Assembly (NCBI RefSeq): GCF_008831285.2
Contig: NC_045139.1
Span: forward strand, 1,744,704 to 1,808,703
Source of the DNA: Nymphaea colorata
Lineage: Eukaryota > Streptophyta > Magnoliopsida > Nymphaeales > Nymphaeaceae
Length of the DNA: 64,000 nucleotides
Reading direction: 5' to 3'
Below the pieces are notes generated by a model that saw only the letters and a list, made by a program, of their open reading frames with translations, searched no databases and was not told where the DNA came from. Every line of letters begins with the position of its first letter. The stretch's first letter is position 1. Below, one piece after another: positions 10,571 to 20,839 of the stretch. The position numbers and the translations under genes were made by a program.

Positions 10571-10735
10571 GTCCACGTCAACGGATGGCGTCGCTTTCAC
10601 GGCCGACGTGAAAAGTGGGCTCCTATCTTATAAGGTCCATAGCCCCAAAGTCTGGGACTTATGATCACGTCGCAGCATGATAATGCCAGTAGAGATTCAC
10701 GTGGTATAATCTACGGCTGGTTTCGTTACACGTGG
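10571..10735. promoter_or_regulatory. DRE/CRT and G-box/ABRE cluster upstream of GolS
   Basis: Within 165 bases there are a CCACGTCA word (10573-10580), a GCCGAC DRE/CRT core at 10602-10607 that overlaps an ACGTG core (10606-10610), and two CACGTGG G-box/ABRE words at 10698-10704 and 10729-10735. DREB/CBF factors bind GCCGAC and ABA-response bZIP factors bind ACGTG cores. The cluster lies 560-725 bases from the GolS start codon. GolS genes are known to respond to drought, cold and ABA, so the arrangement is what one would expect; function here is inferred. Confidence 0.6.
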
Positions 10736-10739
10736 AAGT

Positions 10740-11643
10740 CTCTCGAAGCATCAAAGTGGAAAACATTGTTAACAGTCCGATTTGCTAGTCATGCTTTTCA
10801 CTTTACCTATCTTTCTAGAATTTTTTTTTAGTATTAAATTTTATAAATAGCTTATGTAACAGGTTGATGTTAAGAGAGATTCACTGTTAGGGTTTCTATC
10901 TTCGGTTTTTAAATTTGATTCACATCGAAAATTTGTCGCCAGACAAAAGATCCACGGTTGTAAAATCCACATGAATCCCAAATCAAGATAGTTAAAGGAT
11001 GTGTTTGATCCAAAATTGAATTGAAATTCCTTGAACTCCAAACTTCACCATCATATAAGAATAAAGGTTTGAGATCCTCCCTGTAAATGTAAACAAAACC
11101 TCAAATGGGTAGGATCGCTTCAACATCCCAAGTCTCATATCTATGATTGTTTGTCTATTATAATAAATAAAGACTAAAAACACGTAAACTAAGTGTGTAA
11201 ATTAAATTTTACAATATTCGTTATAAAATCTAATTTAAGCATCAACTTCTAAGATTTTTCTTATTCTTATAGTTTCAATTTTATGGTCGTCCAAGTTTCC
11301 CTTTGAAGCTTGAATCCAATTCTTTGGCAACCTACAACTTGCTAGAATGTCAAGTGCAACATTGAAAGCGACTTGCATATGAAAATGAATGAAATTGGAC
11401 ATTTGCGCCCTTACTTTCTCGGTGCATGTAATGCATCCAAAGGCGAAAGAGCCGATTTATAGACTTTCGTTCTTCTAGAGGAGCTAATATTGGCCGCTGG
11501 TTGCATTCAAGGTTCCTCCATCTTCACTGTAAAATGGACGCCGGTGATTTGCGCCATGACAAAAGCTAACATTATTGCCGTAAAATGATATATGAAGCAG
11601 TAATAGTCTCACCTTCACCAAGAACAGTTCAAAGTTGAACTTC
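10740..11643. other. Intergenic, no gene recognised
   Basis: AT-rich sequence upstream of the GolS promoter. Short ORFs show no family motif. I see nothing further that can be supported. Confidence 0.5.
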
Positions 11644-11975
11644 TCTCACAAAAAACGCTGTTTTTAAAAAAAAAAACGCGTATTATATGCTAAAAACACC
11701 TCTGCGGTATAAAACATGAATAAAATGCGTTTTGAAAAAAAACGTTAAAAAAAACGCATATAATACCTATATTATATGTTTTTCTCGTTTTTTACCATTT
11801 TTTCCCCTTTTTTACTAATTTTCATTTTTTTATAATTTTTAAGATGTATTAAATGTTTAAATTTTTTAAAAATTTGCCAAACTTTTTTCGTTTTATTCCT
11901 AAGATATAAAACTTTATCGTATTATACCTATCTTTTTCTTCACCGTTTAATACCCGTACACGTTTTTTGTAATAG
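11644..11975. mobile_element. Candidate hAT-like MITE
   Basis: The left end TCTCACAAAAAACG and the right end, read on the other strand, CTATTACAAAAAACG form imperfect terminal inverted repeats. They are flanked by TGAACTTC (11636-11643) and TGGACTTC (11976-11983), an 8-base duplication with one mismatch. The inside is very AT-rich, contains inner inverted words (GTATTATATGC against GCATATAATAC) and has no coding capacity. An 8-bp TSD is the rule for hAT elements. The internal mismatch means the call is tentative. Confidence 0.5.
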
Positions 11976-12118
11976 TGGACTTCAAAGGCAAGTGGCCGGC
12001 AATGGTAGGCCCTCTAAGGAAGGAAAAGGAAGAAAATGTCGGCAGGAGCTTCCAAAAAAGCCACCAAAGTTGACGAGATGTACGCCGGGAGTATATCCAG
12101 CAGTCGCTGGAAAAACTT

Positions 12119-12335
12119 TGTTGTGTGTTTTCTCGAATTTATAGAGACTGAGGCGATTCTCACTTGAGAATAACCGAAGATTCGCGAGTGCAGGCAGTAA
12201 GGTAAGTATTTCAAGCAATCAACAGAGAACTTTGGTGCTTATGTTCTCGAAACTTTTGAGACTAGCGAGTCTCATTTGAAAATAAATGAAGATTCGCGAG
12301 TACAAAATTTGAAGTGGGCAGTAAGGTGAAAATGT
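12119..12335. repeat. Divergent tandem repeat, two copies
   Basis: A segment with CGATTCTCACTTGAGAATA, GAAGATTCGCGAGT and GGCAGTAAGGT (12152-12203) recurs as CGAGTCTCATTTGAAAATA, GAAGATTCGCGAGT and GGCAGTAAGGT (12265-12327). The second copy has a 14-base extra piece. No gene is visible. Confidence 0.6.
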
Positions 12336-14139
12336 GAACGGTGTGATGTTGAAGATTTGAGAAGGGCCATTTAGTACTCAAAAGGAACAGGAACAAACAG
12401 GGGATAAACAAATACAGCAAAAAAGATGTGTCAATTACAGCAAAAGGTGAAAAAAATTAAGTTTCAATAGTGTCACTATTCTCAATACACACTAAACTTT
12501 CTTAGATAAGCATAAGAGTATTTCATTCTACCCTCGAGATGAGAGCTAAAGTCCCTACTCTTCACTCCATTCCTTGCTACTAAGGATGTCAACTGATAAT
12601 ATTCAAATCAAATATATCCCTAACCATATATGCTTTTTCAGATATTCTCACATTCGGATTCGATAATAAACGTCATATCTGAATTTGAATTTAAAATCCA
12701 ATTTCACAATCCAAATTCGATCGGAATCTGGTTTTCATATTCATATCCAAATTCAAATCCAAATTTTGAACGAAATTTGCCAGGTTTCAAAATTTAAAAG
12801 CATTAAATATGAATATTTGGCTAAAAATAAATGTGATCCGAATTCATATTCGAATTCGATCATATATTTATATATTACCCAATGTGAATCCAATTAGGTG
12901 TCATTTCTTGAATCTGAATCTAAATATTTTTTTTTTTCCATATTCGATTCTTTTGGATCGGTTCAGTTGGATATTCCATTCAGATTGGATATCCGCTCTC
13001 CCATCTCTTTTTTTTCCGCACAATTCGCAACAAAATGTAACTGCTTACCAATTCCTACCTCGTTGCACCAACCCCATGTATTTCTTTTATATGGTTTAGA
13101 AGGCAATTTATAATATGAACAATATGAACAAAATTGCAATATAGAGTCCAAAAATGCTACCAAACAGGTTGTATTTAAGGGAGACGTGGAAGCAGCTCCT
13201 CCCTTTATGACATACACCCAGGAGCGGCTTAGGCTGCCCCTTACCAAGGAAAGGGCCCTGTCCCCTCATAAATGGTGAAAACACCAAGTTTTGCCTGTTC
13301 GGGTCGAACACACCATTTCTTACAAGCCATCGTCCCATCCCTCGAAAAAATGTATTTATTTATTATCCGGTACGTAAGACACGGAGGAGAAGTATAGATC
13401 GCCTTCTTCTAACTCTTTCCAAAGCTTGAAATCAGAGAAAGAGGGGGAAACGGTTGTTTCGAGATATTCTTCTCAACCTAAGCATTCCAATCTAGAATTT
13501 TAAAAGTTGAGCAGTTCTGTGAAAAGCATAGCATAAACATTGCGCAGGTTTTTCTATTCTTTTATGGAAAAGAGTGCTTTCTTTGACTTCCATCCCCATC
13601 TCTGCCATTGATCACCGGAACTGACAGAGAAAGAGATGTGGGAGATCATTTTTTCTCTCTCTTTTTCTTTGTCACATACCTTTTGTTTTCTTTGTCAAAG
13701 AACAAGTATTAAACACAGTTCTGCATCAACAGCTATCTGCATCTCGACGATGTACAGTGTTGCAGGAAATAGTCACTACAAATTAATCAAATAATGTTAG
13801 ACAAAAAGTATGTCACGAAGCACAAGGCAGAATTATTGTTGAAGGCATTTTTAAATCAAGTATCGAATTGTGATCTCTTTTCATATACGTGCTCCAATGC
13901 ATGCATCAAGGTAAGGAAGCCGCTCGACGGAAAGCATCAGGCAGCCCTTGATGGAAAGGGATCATAAATAAGAGCGGTTGTTATTTTCCTTGTAATGTGG
14001 GGCGTGAGACCCCTTGCCATATACATGTTGGTCCTGTGAATCCGGCCACTTTCTTGATTGCTTTCCTATATTTTGAGTTTCTTATGCTGAAGACATTCCA
14101 ACATTTCAACCATCACATTACAAACCAGTCTCTCATTGT
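12336..14139. other. Intergenic, with GATTCGGAT-like low-complexity sequence at 12590-12980
   Basis: From 12590 to 12980 the sequence consists of degenerate words around CCAAATTCAAATCC and GAATTCATATTCGAATTCG. The rest is AT-rich with no ORF of recognisable family. A splice-supported gene could not be built. Confidence 0.5.
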
Positions 14140-14545
14140 CTCTCTCTGTCTCCTGGGGATACCGGCAAAGAAGACCCGGCAGCCATCAGGTCCCGGCGAC
14201 GTTCTCTCTACCGGTGAGACGAAGTCTGACCACCACCTGGGCAGACGCCTGTCTATCTTCCTAGTGGGCGGCTGTTTCAATCCCTTTTCCCCATTTGCAT
14301 CTGATTGTCATTCGTGAGCCCCCTTTCTCATAAGATTGCCGTTCGTGAGTAGCTAGCTGTAGGAAGATCGCCTGATGCCACTGTGGACAGGGTTTTCGCT
14401 TCCGACCACCACCGCATCCTTCCTTCTTTCTAACATGCACATTTAAATCCCTTTTCTCCATTCACGACAGAGGTGGGCATTTGATTTCCGTTCGTGAGCA
14501 GCCGGCTGTCGTGATCCATCGGAGCCGAGGAAGGTTCTACCGGAG
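14140..14545. other. GC-richer island with internal repeats
   Basis: This stretch is clearly less AT-rich than its surroundings. It holds two related segments: AATCCCTTTTCCCCATTT followed by ATTCGTGAGC (from 14279) and AATCCCTTTTCTCCATTC followed by GTTCGTGAGC (from 14447), plus another GTTCGTGAG at 14341. Its base composition would fit a promoter or first exon. A short frame opens at an ATG just after it (about 14550, MRDYPMDLNGNTY) and meets a GT at its end, but I cannot link it to further exons. The function is unknown. Confidence 0.35.
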
Positions 14546-15584
14546 AAACATGAGAGATTATCCGATGGATCTCAATGGCAATACCTATGGTTTTCTTTTT
14601 TTCATAAAGAGGATAATAGCTTGTTAACGTGACATATTTTACAACAGAACAAACATGAGAGACTAGGATTGTGCAAGCAGAGACAAAAGAGCATCAACTT
14701 GTTTGCTGCTTGTTACACATGGTTGGTTAACGGTGTATTTGCTTGGTATCCATATGAAAATGACCTAGCTAGCATGCGTTATTATGCAAGCTTGCCTTCT
14801 TGCGTTCAGCACACCAGGAACATGCAGTATGTCTTAGACTGCAATACTCCATGGCTAGAAAATGAATCTGGGAAATCACCATATAGTAACAAACATAATA
14901 TGCAAACAGACACATTCAAATATCTCACACAAAGTATATGCATAAATATTCCCAAGTACATTATCTTCTTAACATCATCATGCCACCACAAGTCGAGACG
15001 TCATGAGGTCATTACATAGCGCAAATGACACTCCATGATACTAAATATAAGTTTTAATCTGAAGGAGAGCTCCAAATACATCCGTCTCCAACAATGCCAC
15101 TGCCACTGCATTTACTTCTCGGCTTGTACCTTCCTTTGACAATCTGCAAGGGAAAAAAAACGATGTGGAGAGATAAAAGTCCAACTACCCACCATAGCAT
15201 ACAAGATGTGAAGTAAATGTGGAGAGGTAAATAAAATTCGAAGTAAATGTCCATACCGGCACGCTTCATTTTGGATAGTCTCTTCTTATGACCTATTCTT
15301 CGACTTTCATGGCAGGTGCTAACAGTTATAGTTGTGTAGTTAGTGCATATTAATTTTGGCCATGTATGAATAATACCATATGCTGCTGGGTATTAACAGT
15401 CAACCCCACCAGGATACACACAAAGAGACACCAGTACACATCGGCATCTTGAGATGAATAATAGTTAAAAAACATCAAAAGCATGTTAGACTCCAGAACC
15501 ACAAAAAGAATTGTGATCACTTAAAAAAAAGGGGCGTTGGTTGTATTGGGAAAAAGCATGTTGGATTGAAGCATGTGTCCTTTA

Positions 15585-15689
15585 CTTGTTTTATATAAAA
15601 ATTTTGGAAAATGATATTTAGACTTATGTCAAAATTTAAAAACTTTTAAGTCAACCTCCTCACTAAAAATTTCTGACTCTAACTTCACC

Positions 15690-15690
<1 letters not shown>
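15585..15690. repeat. Dispersed ~110-bp AT-rich repeat, copy 3
   Basis: Same word order as the copies at 6270 and 10462: TACTTGTTTTATATAAAAAT, GAAAATGATATTT, TCAAAATTTAAAAACTTTTA, then a CTCACTAAAAATTTCTG end. It directly precedes the TA microsatellite. Confidence 0.6.

Positions 15691-15693
<3 letters not shown>

Positions 15694-15766
<73 letters not shown>
15694..15766. repeat. (TA)n microsatellite
   Basis: An essentially pure TA dinucleotide run of about 73 bases. Reading it as protein gives only a Tyr-Ile run, which is an artefact. Confidence 0.97.
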
Positions 15767-15770
<4 letters not shown>

Positions 15771-15914
15771 CTATATCCTCGTTCCAGAGTACCCAGAAGT
15801 CCAATAGACAAAAAGGTAGCTGAAAGGTGGAGTTTATTGAATCTCGGTCTCAAATTCATGATAATCTAGCTTTTTATTACCACATCAGTAATAATCCAGC
15901 AAAAAATGGATAAT

Positions 15915-16785
15915 TCAGAGCCGGCTGAGTCGACAACAGGGATGGAATAGCTCCCACGTGGTTGGTACATCTTTCCTTAAAGAGTTAAAAAGGGCATTAA
16001 CTTTTTGTATACCTTGGCATGAATGTCCAACATAAGACACCAGATGAGTCAAAAGACTAAAAATTTAAGAAAACCAACCAAAACTCCCACTCCAAAAATT
16101 AAATACCTCATTCAACATCCTGTGCAACTCATCCCTTGCTTCAATAATACGATCCCTCTCATTGCTATTAACAACAAAGATGAGGCCCCTGTGTGTTTTG
16201 CAAGTAGTACCTCCACAAAGGCCCGGACATATAGAGAGAAAAAAAAGATTTAAAAGTACATGAGGAACAAAGCTTCTTAGATCGGTCATTCAATCTAACC
16301 AATATACCACCCCAAATAGGATGGATGGGTTTCATCAAGGCAAGCAGTTATGATACGGTACAAAATCAACATGACAGTTAACATACTCTGTGGTGACCAG
16401 AAACATCCCAAACGGTGAAGCTGATGTTCCTATATTCCACAGTCCCAACATTGGAACCTGAGAAAGTAGAAGATGCAAGTTTTAGATCCTACCCGAGACT
16501 CGAGAACGAGAAAGAGATTCACAAAAAGTTTTACGCAAGCGCCTTTGGAAATTTCATGAATAGATATTTAGCTTTTATGTACCTGTCAATGAATCCTGAG
16601 ATGATAATAGCATCCAATAAAGCAGAACAACAATCTTGACTAAAAGAAGAACAAACCAGGCGAACAAATGCCCCTCGCGAAGAACATTTTTCAATTTCTA
16701 GCAGTCGACTTGCATTTGTTCTTTCTATTTTAGAAAGAACTCTGCCAAGATCAAGATGTTATCCTTGAACAAATATAATCAGACC
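15915..16785 (-). pseudogene. Partial ARF1 duplicate (exons 2 and 3 with introns)
   Basis: This block is a diverged copy of 25173-26055, inside the ARF1 gene. It carries the counterpart of exon 3 (about 16112-16231; [23 protein letters not shown] is readable) and of exon 2 (about 16390-16460), with the intervening and flanking intron sequence. Because introns are kept, it arose by DNA duplication, not by reverse transcription. Exons 1, 4, 5 and 6 are absent. The exon 2 copy has lost its splice donor and the conserved WDVGGQDK has become WDVSGHH, and the exon 3 copy has frame damage at its start. It begins about 500 bases past the ISU stop codon. It cannot make an ARF protein. Confidence 0.9.
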
Positions 16786-17279
16786 GAGCAAATAATTGAC
16801 CCTTTAGAACCGAAGCGATTCTTCAATAATAACTAATTTCGACGTCAGATAGGCTTGAAAATGCCTTATAGCCAATGAGTACAAATACCCCATTGCTTGG
16901 AATTTCAAAATACTCAAAAATATTTGCATATTCAAGTAACCCCACAGGAGACTCTCAAAGCTGCAGATATCTCTCAAGGCCCAGTTTCATGCACAACGCA
17001 GAGGGAGAGACTAATAATCTTATTACATAATAGATACACAGAGAGAATGAGAGAGAGAGATTTTTCATAATATTATTATGCAATAGATAGTATGAGCAGT
17101 AAAACAAGAGAAACGTAGATGAACTGTCACGTTGAGAAAACAACTGCCCATTATATGATACATTCAGAAGCCTCCAGCAGAGTCAATAAACCATCTGCCT
17201 TATCATGTAAAAGTCCATAGGGTGATAAGGGATCGTTCTGTACATCAACTTCAAAATACATGGGATTTTACATGGACCT
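16786..17279. other. 3' flank of the ISU gene
   Basis: AT-rich sequence past the ISU stop codon, including its likely 3'UTR. It holds a short GA-rich tract at about 17041-17061. No gene is seen. Confidence 0.5.
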
Positions 17280-20200
17280 TTACACTTCAGTAGCTTTCAC
17301 ATGCCCTTCAGCCTCTGCCTGAGAATTAGCCCGCTTTCTTTCATAATCTTTCACGGCTGCTTTTATAGCATCCTCAGCAAGCATGCTGCAATGGAGCTTC
17401 ACAGGTGGAAGAGAGAGATGTTTTGCAATCTCACTGCACCATGTAGCATAATGCATAAGAGAAATGGAAGAGATTGAAGGCAATACATTTAAAAGTTAAA
17501 ACACCGTACTTGAGGAAACAGACTAGGTATAAAACAAGAAGCTGCTAGCCCTGAAATGGCAAACAAAATGAAGCACAAAAGATAACCAGAATATGGCACT
17601 AAGGGACTGTAATACTGCAACATGGAGAGAAAGTTACAACGTCCGGAAAAAAAATTTTTGGTCCTCAAGATTAATGATCACGGCCTAACATAACTGCTAG
17701 GGGGGGTGGGGGGGTTGCATTCCCAGAATTCTCAAAGCTTAGAGAACATGATTCAGGAAGCCTTAAATGAAGTTCTCTAGGCGTTCAATGAAGTACGGAG
17801 CATGTACTGAACAAGACGCAGGGAGTCCTGACACATTCTTTCCAGAGTATGTTCAAGCAGATGACAGTAAATCACTGCTCAACAGGGGTGTCATTTGTAC
17901 ACATGTAGGTTCTCACGAGTAAAAATAGGCTTATCCAATTGCATGAACCATCTAATGCTAAGCTCAATGTCAACAGAGAAAAATGTATAATATCCAGTTA
18001 GCAGAAAGCCTATGAAGTATGAACTACTATTATCAATTATCAAGACAAACCCCAAATACCAGGTACTGTCCTCCTATAAGCCAGTACCCACAGCATCTTC
18101 TCATGCCCAAGGAATTTATCGGGTACAATATAAGTAGTATATCTTGAGAAAATCTTGGCAAATTTTTAAAATTAAAAAAAAATCCTGAAAATGACATAAA
18201 AATAAAAATAAATCAGAAATTAATAAAAATATGAAAATGAAAAAAAGTGCATAACACTTTCGTGTTTCTTATATTTTGGTTTTTTTTTTAAATGTTGTTT
18301 TATACGGCTGACTTATTTTTGGCATATTTATCGAGTCTTTTTCGATTAAGATGCGATATTTGTAGCAGTGGTATTAACACTACATCTATCCCACTCCACA
18401 AATGACATACCTCCACAATGGTAGCAGTTAATGACACAAAGAGGGAGGTTTCTTGTTTGGATGGGACAGGTCATTCTTAATGGTTTTGGTTATTCTCTTG
18501 TTATATAGAAGGTTGGATAGCTGCTTCTTGCTCAGGTCCCTTATATATAATGTTGCAGTGTCATGGTAAGGATGTTCAAAAGGATCAACAAAACAACTCA
18601 GAACTGTGAAACACAAAAACAGCTTGCTGATTACCATTACATAAGATTTGTGCATCAATTGTTCACGAGACCCATCATAAGAGTTACAAAACAAGTTCTA
18701 ACAAGCTAACACACGAAGAATGAAGCATTTTTCATATTTATAAATGAATCCCACAGACATCATGAATGTATAAATGAAAAATCTGAACAAGAAAAACTAG
18801 GACGTATGAGGTCTATACTAATGAAGCATATGCCTGGATACTCTTTTCAGAAGAACAGACAACTGTAGACAATTTGCGGTCACAAACTTTGCGATGAGTT
18901 AACATTTGCAGCAACAAAAAAAGGTGTAATCACTCGAACTAGAATTCTAATCTCTCTCACTGTTCGAGAGAGCAGGCACTAGCAAGTTCTGACCAAAGCC
19001 AGAAATGGTAACCTCCAAAAGCAGAGAAGGTGCTTTCTTCGATCACCAACACAAATACGGATGAACAAAACATTAGTTTCCAGCTGGTTACATTTGCAAG
19101 GTTGGAGCTCTGGGTTCAGTCGGCAAAGAATCCTCAAGGGTCTACCAACCAATAGCCACACTATGTAATCACGGGCAACAAACTTTTGCATGGACCAGAC
19201 AAAAAAAAAGCCCAAAGAAAAACAACCGACACCACATGTTTCAACTCTCATTTATTCCGTTCTACCACCACACCCACTAACCAAATAACAAATTGTCAAT
19301 GGGCTTACAATTCTCTACCTCTCAACCCCCCATCACAAAAGGGAAGCCAAGCCATTTTGTTTACAAGGCAAGCCTTTTCACCCAGAAACAAGTTTTCTCC
19401 AACTAGCTGCTTGCTTGTGAAGCACAAAGACTGTGGGATACAAATTTATAATTACCTCTAGAGATTGTCTTCAGAAATCAGAAGTATACAAAACAAAATT
19501 CATGTGAAGCGATCATGGAAAAACATAACAAGTGTTCTTCAGAACCGTTTCAAGTTAAAACCCGACCTGTGAAAAGATTAATAATTAAGAAGGCCAACAA
19601 GAACATTATCAAGCACGACATGCCAAACTCAAAGCATGTATGACCATCATAAACAGTCGGATGCGGTTTCTATCATCGGCGGAATATTGTTCCTCGTTCA
19701 GTGTGATTATTTGTAGGCAAGACAAACTTACGTATTTTTTATGGTCAAGGCTTCCTCCATCTGCTTTCCCTTAACCCATTCGGTGGCTGAAAAAATCACA
19801 CACAAACAAATGTTAGAAGTAAATGCATAACCTATTCCAAAGGCACTGAGAACAAGACTCTCAGAGTACCAGACTCTCATATATAATACAAAAATGCAAT
19901 AGGAAGGCATTATCAGTTGATTAGGCAAAACAGTAGGAAAATCATTTTATGTAACCTCCAGAACCAAGACGAGACCAGATTCTGATAGAAATCCAGTACC
20001 AAGTCAAACAAAGAAGATTAAAGCAAGTAGAAAATAAATCTTGAACCTATAAAAAGATTTGTAAAATAACCAACCGTTTCCTACCAACTTCTAAACTACA
20101 TCGAAACCAGAAGAAAAAGCCTCAAAACCCTAAGAGGGTAAATTAATGCATTCAACATAAAGAACCCCACTATCGAAAGATATAACCCAAATGTTTCAGA

Positions 20201-20693
20201 TCATCAAGTAACAAAGCTGAATCAAATTTCCAATTAGCGCATAAGAAATTCTCTGGCTAAATTGCTCATTTATAAACCCTATAAAGACGATCAATATCAG
20301 AATCAATAATCAAGGACGATATAAACGAAAGCAAGAAGAAGAAAATCCCTAGTTTAGAGAAAGTGACAAGGGGGGAGACTAACCCAACGAGGAAGAGGCA
20401 ATCGCAGAACCGCACCCGAACGTCTTGAAGCAGGCGTCGACGATCTTCCCCGACTCCTGGTCGACCCTGATCTGGAGCTTCATCACGTCGCCGCACGCCG
20501 GCGCGCCGACTAGCCCTGTGCCGACGGAGGGATCGTTCTTGTCGAAGGCGCCGACGTTGCGTGGATTATTGTAATGATCAACCACCCGCTCATGATAACG
20601 CCTCCTTGCCAACAAAGCCACGGCGGCAGCCCCCGGAGAGGCGGTCCCTTCCGCCGCCAACCCCAGCAACCTCTTCCCTCCGAGCTGCAACAT
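17280..20693 (-). CDS. ISU1: Mitochondrial Fe-S cluster scaffold, ISU/IscU type (3 exons)
   Basis: ISU proteins are the scaffold on which NFS1, frataxin and partners build [2Fe-2S] clusters in the mitochondrial matrix. Exons: 20693-20384, 19786-19732, 17433-17280; phases agree and the product is 172 residues (plant ISU proteins are about 165-180). The first 32 or so residues are Leu/Ala/Arg-rich (MLQLGGKRLLGLAAEG, ALLARRRYHE), as expected of a transit peptide. The mature part has YNNPRNVGAFDKND, the three cluster cysteines in PACGDVMK, FKTFGCGSAIASSS and KLHCSMLAEDAI, and the LPPVK motif that binds the HSCA/HSCB chaperones. An in-frame ATG six codons upstream (20711) exists; I chose 20693 because MLQL fits the family start. 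Intron 2 is 2.3 kb. The numbered symbol is by similarity; plants have several ISU paralogues. Confidence 0.95.
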
Positions 20694-20830
20694 CTTCCCC
20701 CACTCACTCACCCGCAGGCGTCCAGAGGAAGAGAGAACAAAAAGCGATCGCCAGATTCTGGGAAGCGAGGGAGAGGGCTATTTATTGGCGAGAGGCGTGA
20801 GGCGGCAAGAAAGATAGATTGAGGGAGGTA

Positions 20831-20836
20831 CACGTG
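20831..20836. promoter_or_regulatory. G-box upstream of ISU
   Basis: A CACGTG palindrome about 140 bases before the ISU start codon, in a GC-rich proximal stretch (GTGCGGCGCGCGAG). Position fits a bZIP or bHLH site; not tested. Confidence 0.4.
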
Positions 20837-20839
20837 TGC

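Noticed and set aside
15629-15859. ORF with a long Tyr-Ile run
   Set aside because: Translation of the (TA)n microsatellite.
16065-16289. A separate functional ARF-like gene
   Set aside because: Only exons 2-3 are present, the donor is lost and the switch II motif is changed; it is a broken duplicate.
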